From an uncultured Shewanella sp. (GTDB taxonomy: Bacteria; Pseudomonadota; Gammaproteobacteria; Enterobacterales; Shewanellaceae): a stretch of DNA of 64,000 nt. Location of the stretch: the NCBI RefSeq assembly GCF_947497935.1, contig NZ_CANMIO010000020.1, positions 1 to 64,000 on the forward strand, written 5' to 3'. The translations under genes and the position numbers were made by a program. Positions 37,153 to 45,675 of the stretch are shown in pieces. The number at the start of each line of letters is the position of its first letter. Within the stretch, counting starts at the first letter, position 1. The notes below the pieces were generated by a model, which worked only from the letters and a program-made list of their open reading frames with translations, was not told where the DNA came from and searched no databases.

Positions 37153-37372
37153 TGCCACTAAACTATAACGATCCATCTCAACTAATCGCTCTGCAAACGC
37201 TTCAATTAGCTTACCGTATAAATAAGCCCCTACCGCGTCCATTCGCAAAAAAGTAAATAACGACAAAACACCACACTGAGACCAAAAGCGGATATCGCAA
37301 TATAAATAATTGATATGCAGCTGTTAAACTGAAACTTTGCGATCAAAGGGTGTATTTTTATTGAGCACACTT

Positions 37373-37388
37373 TGGGATATCCATCACA
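37373..37388 (+). promoter_or_regulatory. Candidate CRP site upstream of spf
   Basis: TGGGA-N6-TCACA, one mismatch from TGTGA-N6-TCACA, is centred about 71 bases before the Spot 42 start. E. coli spf is repressed by cAMP-CRP, so the position is meaningful. Confidence 0.55.
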
Positions 37389-37451
37389 TTATTGTTTGTT
37401 TTTTACAAAAACAGTTTTTCATATAACGGTTAATGGAGTAATATTCTCTGC

Positions 37452-37567
37452 GTAGGGTACAGAGGTTAAGATGTTCTATCTTTCAGACCTTTTTTTACGT
37501 TTGCTACTCTGTAGTAAATGGCCAAATTATGGCGCCCCAGCAAATCTAATTTGCTGGGGCTTTTTTT
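37452..37567 (+). ncRNA. spf: Spot 42 RNA
   Basis: The first 20 bases (GTAGGGTACAGAGGTTAAGA) and the following TGTTCTATCTTTCAGACC are nearly identical to the E. coli Spot 42 5' end. It ends with the hairpin GCCCCAGCAAA/TTTGCTGGGGC plus a T-run. The location between polA and engB is the same as in E. coli and Vibrio. Spot 42 is an Hfq-dependent base-pairing RNA acting in catabolite repression. The middle, between the conserved 5' end and the terminator, differs from E. coli. Confidence 0.97.
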
Positions 37568-37708
37568 CGTCTGAAATATTTTTTAGAGTAATTACTTTAA
37601 ATTGAACAAAATTCGAGTTATGCTGTGTTCATTGAGCGATATCAACCTATGTTTGATTGAACTTGAGTCTTGTTGAATTTAGCTTCTCCCCAAAAGAGCT
37701 AATTTATG

Positions 37709-37737
37709 CCGATGGTTTATACCGTCGGTTTTTTTTG
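37709..37737 (+). terminator. Orphan plus-strand terminator
   Basis: CCGATGG-TTTATA-CCGTCGG (one G-T pair) followed by eight T residues. No annotated plus-strand gene ends here, since spf already has its own terminator at 37567. It may end a further small RNA lying between spf and engB. Confidence 0.7.
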
Positions 37738-37766
37738 CCTAAATTTCTAATTCCCAGCGAAAAAGA

Positions 37767-37795
37767 CAAAAAAAACGCCCCTAAAAAGGAGCGTT
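37767..37795 (-). terminator. Terminator of engB
   Basis: On the minus strand AACGCTCC-TTTTTA-GGGGCGTT followed by a T-run, about 30 bases after the engB stop. Confidence 0.85.
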
Positions 37796-37823
37796 ATTTA
37801 TTAGTTTGCTTAGTGGTAATAGG

Positions 37824-38501
37824 TTACTTTTTATCAGCTTCCGCTTGAGCCGCTATCGCATCGGCTTCAATTTGCTGCATCAGCCACTCAGGCTTACACC
37901 AGCTATCGAGAATGCCCAGCACCTTACTTTTACCAATTCCCTTTAATGAAGAAAAAGGCTCAACCTTTACCGCATCATCAAATTCGCTTAATTTCTTGCG
38001 TACAGAATTAACCATCTTCATTCTATCACTTTGCCCTAGCTTATCAGCCTTGGTTAATAGTGCTAAAACAGGAATATGGCTTTCTACTGCCCACTCGATC
38101 ATCTGCATATCAAGATCTTTTAGCGGATGACGTATGTCCATTAGTACAACAACACCGCTCAGGCAATCACGCTTAAGCAGGTACTCACCGAGTGATTGCT
38201 GCCACTTCAACTTAAGCGCCAAAGGTACTTGAGCAAAACCATAACCTGGTAAGTCGACTAAACGGCGATGTTTATCCAACCTAAAAACGTTAATTAACTG
38301 CGTACGCCCTGGTGTTTTACTGGTTCGAGCAATTTTCTGCTCTGTCAGTAAATTCAGTGCACTCGACTTACCCGCGTTAGAACGACCCGCAAACGCAATT
38401 TCTACCCCAACGTCACCAGGGAGATATTCATTCAAGTGCGCAATATCTGGCGCACTAATTAAAAACTCTGCTTTACGGAAATCGATACGAGATTCACTCA
38501 C
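37824..38501 (-). CDS. engB: Ribosome biogenesis GTPase EngB (YihA)
   Basis: A 225-residue essential GTPase needed for large-subunit assembly. G motifs are in order: G1 AGRSNAGKSSALN, G2 TPGRTQLIN, G3 DLPGYGFAQVP, G4 LTKADKL, and G5 around PFSSLKG. E. coli EngB has 210 residues. I chose the GTG at 38501 because TTGGAG ends six bases before it, whereas the TTG at 38513 is part of that ribosome site. It is minus-strand, divergent from cytochrome c4. Confidence 0.96.
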   Translation of the reverse strand: MSESRIDFRKAEFLISAPDIAHLNEYLPGDVGVEIAFAGRSNAGKSSALNLLTEQKIARTSKTPGRTQLINVFRLDKHRRLVDLPGYGFAQVPLALKLKWQQSLGEYLLKRDCLSGVVVLMDIRHPLKDLDMQMIEWAVESHIPVLALLTKADKLGQSDRMKMVNSVRKKLSEFDDAVKVEPFSSLKGIGKSKVLGILDSWCKPEWLMQQIEADAIAAQAEADKK

Positions 38502-38670
38502 AATTAACTCCAAAATTTTATCAACTTGCTTAGCTAAATATCGAAGAGTTGCTTACATTTTCACAATTTCGTGTAAAATATTACCCCGATCACATAAAAT
38601 ACATTTTATCACGCTTGCGGGTCTTCCTAGTAAGCTCATGACAAATATTTTAATAAGAAGTTGGAACGCC

Positions 38671-39291
38671 ATGAAAAAGTTAGCTCTTGCGCTGTCTGTT
38701 TTAGCCACAATATCTTCACCTGCTATGGCAGAAGGAAATGCTGAAGCCGGAAAAACTAAAGCCATCGTTTGCTCTGCTTGTCACGGTGTTGACGGCAACA
38801 GCATGATAGACATGTACCCAAAACTTGCAGGTCAACACAGTACGTACCTAGAAAAGCAATTACATGATTTCCGCAGTGCAGCACAAACTGCCGGCAAAGA
38901 AGGTCGTATGGACCCTATCATGGGCGGTATGTCTGTCGCCCTTAGCGATCAAGACATCGCTGACCTTGCTGCATTTTATGCTAGCCAAACCAATCAAGGT
39001 ATCGAAGTTAAAGATATCCCTGAGCTAGGTGAGCAACTATATAAAACGGGTGACTCGGCTCGAGGCATCACCGCTTGTATCGCTTGTCATGGTCCTGAAG
39101 GTAAAGGAACTGAGCTTGCGGGCTTCCCAGCTATCAACAGCCAACATGCCAACTACATCAAGATCCAGCTAAATAAGTTCCACGATACAAATCGTAACAA
39201 CGACTTAAATGGCATGATGCAAGACGTCGCGAAAAAGTTAAATGCAGCCGACATCGACGCATTATCTAAATATATATCAAGCCTTAAGTAA
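38671..39291 (+). CDS. Di-haem cytochrome c4
   Basis: A 206-residue periplasmic cytochrome with a Sec signal peptide (residues 1-20, ending AMA) and two CxxCH haem sites, CSACHG near 38 and CIACHG near 135. The two halves are homologous (each with KLAGQHSTYLEKQL or AINSQHANYIKIQL downstream), giving the c4 two-domain fold. Methionine ligands lie in DPIMGGMS and LNGMMQD. Such proteins carry electrons to terminal oxidases or nitrite/oxide reductases. The ATG giving MKKLALALS is preferred to one 33 bases earlier. In E. coli no cytochrome gene lies at this place beside engB. Confidence 0.93.
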   Translation: MKKLALALSVLATISSPAMAEGNAEAGKTKAIVCSACHGVDGNSMIDMYPKLAGQHSTYLEKQLHDFRSAAQTAGKEGRMDPIMGGMSVALSDQDIADLAAFYASQTNQGIEVKDIPELGEQLYKTGDSARGITACIACHGPEGKGTELAGFPAINSQHANYIKIQLNKFHDTNRNNDLNGMMQDVAKKLNAADIDALSKYISSLK

Positions 39292-39306
39292 ATATTAGCA
39301 AGATAT

Positions 39307-39333
39307 AAAAAAGACGGTTTGACCGTCTTTTTT
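39307..39333 (+). terminator. Terminator of cytochrome c4 gene
   Basis: AAAAAAGACGG-TTTGA-CCGTCTTTTTT directly after the gene; symmetric, so it could act in both directions. Confidence 0.92.
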
Positions 39334-39378
39334 ATATCATCTTGTTTACGTTTACGTAAACTTAAGGCAAAAACCTGC

Positions 39379-39407
39379 TTGACAGAGATCACAGATTTAG
39401 GTTTAAA
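39379..39407 (+). promoter_or_regulatory. Sigma-70-like promoter in the gap before the CsrC-like RNA
   Basis: A perfect TTGACA (39379-39384) is followed after 17 bases by TTTAAA (39402-39407). The next 260 bases hold no ORF. It could start a longer precursor of the downstream RNA or be unused. Confidence 0.35.
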
Positions 39408-39664
39408 TAAGCCCCGTACCGAGATGAACCCAACTGTTAGTACAAAAATTAGTTAATAATAACTCTCAGATTTCGGTATATATACATTTAAGATATAAGA
39501 ATAAAGTAACAAAAAAATAATAATAATATTGAGACCACTCACTAAAAATAATAAGAGTCGAGATTTCAGTTTGAAGTCCAGGTCGCAAGAATTTAGTAAG
39601 GATTTGGTTAGGAAGGCCAAAACGCTATTTAGCATTCACCCTTACATTCAGAGAAACATCTACC

Positions 39665-40037
39665 AATAGGAAAATGTTTGTAGGATACAGACATGGCATA
39701 GGAAGCTGATGCTTTGGATGCACTTGCGGGAAGCTTGTTATCACTGGAAGATACTTAAAAAAATATACAGGGATGGTTACTTAGGCGTCATTGGATGGAC
39801 GAATAAAAATTGTGATGTGTCTTTAAAGACCATCTACGGAAACTGTTGTCGGGAAGACGACAGGTCTAAAAATAAAGTGTCTGGAAGACCATAAACTACA
39901 AGACATGCATGGAAAGCTGACAAAAAATAAGATGGATATTGACCGGGATAGTCACATAGCAAGTATGGATACTTGAAATCAGAATTGGTGTCGATTGACA
40001 CTTTATAGAGGCGACAGATAATCTGTCGCCTTTTTTT
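39665..40037 (+). ncRNA. csrC: CsrB/CsrC-family regulatory RNA
   Basis: A non-coding stretch of about 370 bases contains 16 GGA motifs between 39669 and 39969, many in AGGA, GGGA or TGGA contexts (e.g. GGAAGCTG, CGGGAAG, CTGGAAG, AGGGATGG, TTGGATGGAC). This is the signature of RNAs that sequester the CsrA protein. It ends with a strong terminator (GGCGACAGA-TAA-TCTGTCGCC, 40010-40030, then seven T). The length is like E. coli CsrB (369). In E. coli csrC lies between yihA/engB and yihI, and here the RNA lies between engB and yihI too, so csrC is the best name. The 5' end is estimated; a CTTACA half-site at 39641 is near the expected promoter. Confidence 0.88.
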
Positions 40038-40087
40038 ATTTCTCGTCTTATACTAAAAAAAGTCTAACTTGTTGGTTTTACTAATAT

Positions 40088-40762
40088 ATGCGCAGATGCC
40101 CTCTTTGTCATAGTGACAATACAACTCGGTTTTACGCCAATAAAAAACGCTGCTTGTATCATTGTCATCTATGCCGATTAGTTTTTGCCGACGCTAACTC
40201 TCACCTTCCCCCTTCGGTAGAACAGCAAAAATATCGCCAAGCCAATAATAAACAAAAACCATTAGCACGGTTTATGTTGGAGCTCATCGACCAATGTGAA
40301 GACGGGCAAACACCATTGCTAGGACTTAACTTTGGCCGCACCCTAGATGCAGATACCTTGCAAAAGATCACCACCAGAGGCCACCAGCTTAATCAGTATG
40401 ACCCAAGCATCGCACCATGGACTGGCCAACTGAAGCAAGAATACGACTTTATCTGCTGCTACCGAGTGTTTGAACACTTTCGCTTTCCCTATAGAGAATG
40501 GGCGCTGCTCAGCGAGCTCGTAAAACCCGGTGGTTGGATTGCAATCTGCACCCCCCTGCTCAGCGATCTAAGTGCATTTGATAAATGGCACCACAAGAAT
40601 AACCTCACCCACGTCAGCTTTTACCAACGGCAGACTTTTGAGTTTCTAGCAAACAAAGTCGGTTTTAAGCTATTATTTGCAGCAAACGATCTCATTCTGG
40701 TGCAAAAACCATCAGGATCTGATATAACACGCGACCAAACTTCAGTTGTTGTAGGAGCCTAA
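40088..40762 (+). CDS. Class I SAM methyltransferase with zinc-ribbon N-terminus
   Basis: A 224-residue protein. Residues 1-30 form a four-cysteine zinc ribbon (MRRCPLCHSD then YHCHLCRLVF). The rest resembles a Methyltransf_23-type domain: LLGLNFGRTLDA at the SAM-binding position (less glycine-rich than usual), ICCYRVFEHFRFPYREWALL and LVKPGGWIAICTPLL. The methyl acceptor is unknown; such fused zinc-ribbon methyltransferases often act on small molecules or nucleotide-bound intermediates. It stands between the CsrC-like RNA and yihI, read in the same direction. Confidence 0.78.
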   Translation: MRRCPLCHSDNTTRFYANKKRCLYHCHLCRLVFADANSHLPPSVEQQKYRQANNKQKPLARFMLELIDQCEDGQTPLLGLNFGRTLDADTLQKITTRGHQLNQYDPSIAPWTGQLKQEYDFICCYRVFEHFRFPYREWALLSELVKPGGWIAICTPLLSDLSAFDKWHHKNNLTHVSFYQRQTFEFLANKVGFKLLFAANDLILVQKPSGSDITRDQTSVVVGA

Positions 40763-40809
40763 GCGCTTTTCAACAAGTAGAGTCATTTAAGTTATCGAGA
40801 TAAGCGATC

Positions 40810-41346
40810 ATGTCCCGTAGTAAGAAAACGCGTAAGAGCAACGAGAATGCTCCAAAATTAGCCCCAAGAACCAAGAAGAAAGAGCGAGTTCTTTCAGGCA
40901 AAAAACAAGTTGCTGGCAACAAAGCGGGAAGCCGTCATAACGCTTCGATGATTGAGAGCCAGGCTAACGGTGGTAAGGCTAAGAGCGCTGACCCACGTCA
41001 CGGCAGTAAAAAGCCTGTTCAACTGCACATCAATACCGAAGCTAAGGTTGAGAAAAAGCCTCAAGGGCCGAAACTAACCGACGAGCAGAAGTTGTTGAAG
41101 CTTGAGGAAGACCCAAGACTAAACGGTCTGCTAGATATGCTTGAAGAAGGTAAAAACCTGAACCAAGAAGATCAGAAATGGTTAGACAAGCAGTTAAACC
41201 AAATTGAAGCACTAATGGTAAGACTGGGCATCACCGACGAAGAAGACGATGAGCCACAAAGCAGAAAAGCCGTTAGCGATGATGACTTATTTGATAAGTT
41301 TGAGTCTGGCGCAGATCTGCTAAAAGACTACCAACACAAAGATTAA
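40810..41346 (+). CDS. yihI: Der GTPase-activating protein YihI
   Basis: A 178-residue protein with a strongly basic, disordered N-terminus (MSRSKKTRKSNENAPKL, KKKERVLSGKK) and an acidic C-terminus, as in E. coli YihI (169), which stimulates GTP hydrolysis by Der and so tunes 50S assembly. The conserved middle is EDPRLNGLLDMLEEGKNL followed by WLDKQLNQIEALM. It lies next to a DUF2489 gene and hemN, the same neighbourhood as in E. coli. Confidence 0.92.
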   Translation: MSRSKKTRKSNENAPKLAPRTKKKERVLSGKKQVAGNKAGSRHNASMIESQANGGKAKSADPRHGSKKPVQLHINTEAKVEKKPQGPKLTDEQKLLKLEEDPRLNGLLDMLEEGKNLNQEDQKWLDKQLNQIEALMVRLGITDEEDDEPQSRKAVSDDDLFDKFESGADLLKDYQHKD

Positions 41347-41437
41347 TTCTTAATGTGTAAAACCCTATGGCATCTTTATTGATGCCATATTTTTATCCAT
41401 AATCGTCTCTTTCTCTCACTCACAGTTAGGGTTTTGC

Positions 41438-41905
41438 ATGACTACAGCCTTTATTCTCCTCGCCATCATTATCGTAGTAGCATTGGCAGCCTACGCAGGC
41501 TATTTACTGATTAAAGTACGTAAGCAAGAACAACTCCAGGCCAAACTGAAGCAAGAGCAAGCCGATGCAGCCAAAGCCAAGGCTAATGAACTGCTCGACA
41601 ATATTCGCTATATCGCTACTGCGATGCTAGAAGAGCGCTGCGAGCTGTCAGAAGGCGTAATGCGAATTGTTAAGCTGTCTCAGTTAGTCGGACTCTCTGA
41701 ACTCATCGCCAGTCAGTATCCCGCCACTTTTCAGCACTTTGAAGTAATTAAAGCGCACCCCATCAAAGAGCAGCGTAAGGCCTTAGAAAAACAACAGCGT
41801 ATGAAACTCGACTTCGCTCGCATGCGTTCTGAAAGTGAGCTAGAAGTCAAAATATTAGAAGAAGCCAAGCGGCTTAGTGAACTAAACTCTGAGTCACTAC
41901 ACTAA
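41438..41905 (+). CDS. DUF2489 family membrane protein
   Basis: A 155-residue protein with one N-terminal membrane segment (about residues 4-25, LLAIIIVVALAAYAGYLL), a coiled-coil-prone stretch rich in Q/K/E, then a cytoplasmic domain with NIRYIATAMLEERCELSEGV and VGLSELIASQYPATFQHFEV. The pattern matches DUF2489, common beside yihI/hemN in gammaproteobacteria. No catalytic motif is seen and the function is unknown. Confidence 0.82.
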   Translation: MTTAFILLAIIIVVALAAYAGYLLIKVRKQEQLQAKLKQEQADAAKAKANELLDNIRYIATAMLEERCELSEGVMRIVKLSQLVGLSELIASQYPATFQHFEVIKAHPIKEQRKALEKQQRMKLDFARMRSESELEVKILEEAKRLSELNSESLH

Positions 41906-42155
41906 TATTCGATGCGATAGAGGTAACTGACTTTTAAAAGGGCAGCATCAAAATCGCAGATATGACATATTTTGCTCATATAGGGTGAGTCTGTGCACAA
42001 AATTTTCCCAAGACCACAGACATGCACCTCATTTTCAGCGATATTCAGTCACACTTTGCTACCCATATTAAATTTTTACAACATGGATCAAGGTTATTCA
42101 ACAAATAACCGTGCATACTTCACATGTTGCTAAACTACACGCCGGAGGACACGCC

Positions 42156-43532
42156 TTGAAGCAGCCCACCCCAATTAGTTGGGATCAGTCAATGATCGAA
42201 AAGTACAATTATAGCGGTCCACGTTATACTTCTTATCCGACGGCCTTGGAGTTCGATGACTCGTTTACCGAGGAAAAATTGCTGACCTCTATCAAGAACA
42301 GCAAGAGTGACAAACTTTCTCTTTATATCCATATTCCTTTCTGCGCCAAGCTTTGTTACTACTGTGGCTGCAATAAAGTTATCACTCGTCACCAACATAA
42401 AGCCGATCAGTACATTGAGTACTTAGCAGCAGAAATCGTTAAGCGCGCACCGCTGTTTAAAGATTATCTCGTAACCCAAATTCACTGGGGTGGCGGTACA
42501 CCGACATTCCTAACACCTGAGCAAATTCTTAAGCTATCAGCACTCATCAAGGCTAACTTCAAGGTTGCCGATGTAGGTGAATACTCAATCGAAGTCGATC
42601 CGCGTGAAATCGAACTTTCGATGCTAGACACCCTAAAAGAAGCGGGCTTCAACCGCATCTCTATCGGTGTTCAAGACTTCAATAAAAAGGTTCAAGTTGC
42701 AGTAAACCGCGAGCAAGACGAGCAGTTCATCTTCGACTTAATGGCACGCGCTAAAGAGCTAGGCTTTGTTTCGACTAACATCGACTTAATCTACGGCTTG
42801 CCTCATCAGACACCTGAGACCTTTGCTGAAACCATGCAGCGCGTACTGGACTTAAACCCAGACCGTCTATCAGTATTTAACTACGCTCATTTGCCATCAC
42901 GTTTTGCAGCCCAGCGTAAGATTAAAGATGAAGATCTTGCATCGCCACAGCAAAAACTTGATATGTTGCATCAAACTATCGAGACCCTAACGGGTGCGGG
43001 TTACCAATACATTGGTATGGACCACTTTGCTAAGCCAGACGATGAGCTATCTATTCTGCAGAACGAAGGCCGTCTACACCGTAACTTCCAAGGTTACACC
43101 ACTCAAGAAGAGTGTGATCTATTGGGTCTAGGTGTGTCTTCAATCAGCCAGATTGGCGATTGCTACGCACAGAACCAGAAAGACATTCGCCCTTACTTCG
43201 AATCAATCGATGCTAATGGCCATGCGCTTTGGAAAGGTTGTAGCTTAAACCGTGACGACGAAATTCGCCGCGTAGTGATTAAGCAGCTTATCTGCCACTT
43301 CGACCTAGATATGGCGAAGATCGAAGAAAAGTTAAACATCAACTTTGAAGAGTACTTCGCAGAAGACTTAAAACTGCTGCAAACCTTTATCGATGATAAG
43401 CTAGTCGACATCACTGACCGCAAGATCACTATCAGCCCAACTGGCCGTCTGCTGATCCGTAACATCTGTATCTGTTTCGATGTTTACTACCGTGAGAAAG
43501 CAAGGCAACAACAGTTCTCTCGCGTTATCTAA
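42156..43532 (+). CDS. hemN: Oxygen-independent coproporphyrinogen III dehydrogenase
   Basis: HemN (458 residues from this start) oxidatively decarboxylates coproporphyrinogen III under anaerobic conditions using radical SAM chemistry. The 4Fe-4S site is PFCAKLCYYCGC near residue 65, after KYNYSGPRYTSYPTALEF. WGGGTPTFL, EVDPREI, RISIGVQDFN and DLIYGLPHQT are the family motifs. Start chosen: a TTG seven bases after a GGAGG site, giving MKQPTPISWD, in line with E. coli HemN (457). The GTG 45 bases earlier lacks a ribosome site. It is followed by a strong terminator. Confidence 0.96.
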   Translation: MKQPTPISWDQSMIEKYNYSGPRYTSYPTALEFDDSFTEEKLLTSIKNSKSDKLSLYIHIPFCAKLCYYCGCNKVITRHQHKADQYIEYLAAEIVKRAPLFKDYLVTQIHWGGGTPTFLTPEQILKLSALIKANFKVADVGEYSIEVDPREIELSMLDTLKEAGFNRISIGVQDFNKKVQVAVNREQDEQFIFDLMARAKELGFVSTNIDLIYGLPHQTPETFAETMQRVLDLNPDRLSVFNYAHLPSRFAAQRKIKDEDLASPQQKLDMLHQTIETLTGAGYQYIGMDHFAKPDDELSILQNEGRLHRNFQGYTTQEECDLLGLGVSSISQIGDCYAQNQKDIRPYFESIDANGHALWKGCSLNRDDEIRRVVIKQLICHFDLDMAKIEEKLNINFEEYFAEDLKLLQTFIDDKLVDITDRKITISPTGRLLIRNICICFDVYYREKARQQQFSRVI

Positions 43533-43560
43533 TCCGCAGTTAAAGCACGATTAGAACCTC

Positions 43561-43587
43561 AAAAAACCGGCCTTAGCCGGTTTTTTT
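43561..43587 (+). terminator. Terminator of hemN
   Basis: AACCGGC-CTTA-GCCGGTT with flanking A-run and a run of seven T. Confidence 0.93.
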
Positions 43588-43739
43588 GTACCTGAAAAAA
43601 TATAAGTACCACCAGCAAGCTGCACTTTCCAGCAAAGCTCTCCATTTCAGAGGGAATCCTTTTGTCACATTTAGTTTAATTTTCATCCGTGACCTTTGCG
43701 GCCTGTAACGGCATAATCAAGCTGATAATTAAAACAATA

Positions 43740-45533
43740 ATGGACATATCTATGTATAAATACCTACTTCCCTCGGTACTCGTCTTGGGGCTCAGCGCCT
43801 GCCAAACCACTACACCCACTACGCCAGATGTCACCACTCAGCAAGTTGTAACCCATAGTCAACTGCAGTCCATTATTGATGCCGCTTGGCAGATTTCCTT
43901 AGACGCCAGCCCAAGCTTTGCCTATTCACTTGGGGATAAAACTGCCGCAGGTAAACTGCAGGACCTGTCGCCAGCGGCACTCGATGCACTCGACCAGCGC
44001 AAACAACAGCTACTCAAACGATTGCAGCAAATAGACAGCAGCAGTTACAGCAAAGAAGACGCGATTAACGCACAGATACTGCAAGCTCAACTACAGAACG
44101 ATGTTGACCAATACCGCTATAAAGACCACTACATGCCTATCTCTGCCGAAGGCGGTTTTCATGCTTATATTGCTTCAATAGCCAAAGGCCGCTTCGCCAA
44201 GGTCGAAGACTACCAAAACTATATAAAGCAGCTGCAAGCAATGCCGGACTACTTCGAACAGCAGACCTATTGGCTGCAGCAAGGTTTAGCCGCTGGGATC
44301 ACCCCAGCTAAGGCGACACTCAAAGGTTTTGAAACCAGCATCACCGCCTTTATCGTGCCGGTAGAGGAAAGTGGATACTTCAAGCCATTCACTCAGTACC
44401 CATCGCACTTCAGTGAGGCTGATAAACTACACCTGACCGAACAGGGCCGTACTTTAGTGCAAGACACTGTGCTTCCTCAGTATCAAGCCTTCTTCGACTT
44501 CATCACCACTGAATATATTCCTAATACCCGAGAAAGCATTGCCACTTATGACCTTCCTGATGGTGAGGCCTTCTATGAGAACCGCGTGCGCTATTACACC
44601 ACCTTAGATATGACCTCAGATGAAGTACACCAACTGGGCTTACAAGAAGTTAAACGGATCCGCGCTGAGATGCAGCAGATCATTAAAGAAGTGGAGTTCA
44701 ATGGTAGCTTTGCCGAGTTCTTACACTTTTTAAGAACCGACCCACAATTTTATCCCGAGACAGCGGAAGAGTTACTCAAGGAAGCGGCCTATATCGCCAA
44801 GCAAGCCGACGCCATGCTACCTAAGTATTTTGGCAAGTTGCCACGCCAACCTTATGGTATCGAGCCGGTACCTGCCGAAATTGCACCTAAATACACCACC
44901 GGGCGTTACTCTGGCTCGAATCGCGCAGACGAGCCAGGCTATTACTGGGTCAATACTTACGCCCTAGACAAACGTCCACTTTATGAGATGGAAGCGCTCA
45001 CGCTGCATGAAGCCGTACCTGGCCATCACCTACAGATAGCACTCAATCAGGAGCTAACCGACCTACCAAACTTTCGTCGCTACAGCTATATTTCAGCCTT
45101 CGGCGAGGGCTGGGGACTCTACTCGGAATATCTAGGCTTAGAGGCTGGTTTTTACCAAGATCCCTATAGTAACTTTGGCCGCCTAACCTATGAGATGTGG
45201 CGTGCAGCGCGTCTAGTCGTCGATACAGGCATGCACGCCAAAGGTTGGTCGCGCCAGCAGGCTATAGACTTTATGGCCAGCAACACCGCACTGTCGATGC
45301 ATAACGTTAATACTGAAATAGACCGTTACATCAACTGGCCAGGACAAGCCCTGTCATACAAGATTGGTGAGCTGACAATCAAACGTTTGCGCGCACAAGC
45401 GGAAGATGAGCTAGGTGAGAACTTCGATATTCGCGCCTTCCATGATGCCATTCTAGCCAATGGTTCTGTACCTATGTCGGTATTAGAACAGCAGATAAAA
45501 GACTTTATCGCAGCCCAAAAAGCGGAAATCTAA
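43740..45533 (+). CDS. DUF885 lipoprotein, probable metallopeptidase
   Basis: A protein of about 597 residues with a lipoprotein signal peptide (lipobox LSAC). The zinc motif HEAVPGHHLQ is the DUF885 version of HExxH; an FGEGWGLYSE segment provides the third ligand region, and EMWRAARLVVDTGMHAKGW follows. DUF885 proteins are predicted membrane-anchored periplasmic peptidases, distantly related to M32/M3 enzymes. Substrate unknown. The start could be 43740 or an ATG at 43752 (MYKYLLPSVL); neither has a clear ribosome site, and a GTG further up would precede the signal peptide with unlikely residues. Confidence 0.85.
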   Translation: MDISMYKYLLPSVLVLGLSACQTTTPTTPDVTTQQVVTHSQLQSIIDAAWQISLDASPSFAYSLGDKTAAGKLQDLSPAALDALDQRKQQLLKRLQQIDSSSYSKEDAINAQILQAQLQNDVDQYRYKDHYMPISAEGGFHAYIASIAKGRFAKVEDYQNYIKQLQAMPDYFEQQTYWLQQGLAAGITPAKATLKGFETSITAFIVPVEESGYFKPFTQYPSHFSEADKLHLTEQGRTLVQDTVLPQYQAFFDFITTEYIPNTRESIATYDLPDGEAFYENRVRYYTTLDMTSDEVHQLGLQEVKRIRAEMQQIIKEVEFNGSFAEFLHFLRTDPQFYPETAEELLKEAAYIAKQADAMLPKYFGKLPRQPYGIEPVPAEIAPKYTTGRYSGSNRADEPGYYWVNTYALDKRPLYEMEALTLHEAVPGHHLQIALNQELTDLPNFRRYSYISAFGEGWGLYSEYLGLEAGFYQDPYSNFGRLTYEMWRAARLVVDTGMHAKGWSRQQAIDFMASNTALSMHNVNTEIDRYINWPGQALSYKIGELTIKRLRAQAEDELGENFDIRAFHDAILANGSVPMSVLEQQIKDFIAAQKAEI

Positions 45534-45560
45534 TCACTTATCTAGACGGTTAGAACAGCA

Positions 45561-45586
45561 AAAGGCCGCATTAGCGGCCTTTTTAA
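45561..45586 (+). terminator. Terminator of the DUF885 gene
   Basis: AAAGGCCGC-ATTA-GCGGCCTTT with T-tail. Confidence 0.9.
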
Positions 45587-45675
45587 TGAGCGCGATTTAA
45601 TCGCTTATGTTTCGCTAGAGTCTGGCTAAATAAGTTTGCTACACTGCATGCAAGATCACTCAATAGAACTACTCC

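Noticed and set aside
37657..37848. Plus-strand ORF of 63 codons between spf and engB
   Set aside because: It runs through the orphan terminator and the engB terminator, has no ribosome site, and shows no family resemblance.
39709..39894. 61-codon ORF inside the GGA-rich region
   Set aside because: It lies within the CsrC-like RNA and its codons reflect the GGA repeats.
42080..42095. Possible FNR box upstream of hemN
   Set aside because: Only the right half (ATCAA) is seen; the left half does not match TTGAT.
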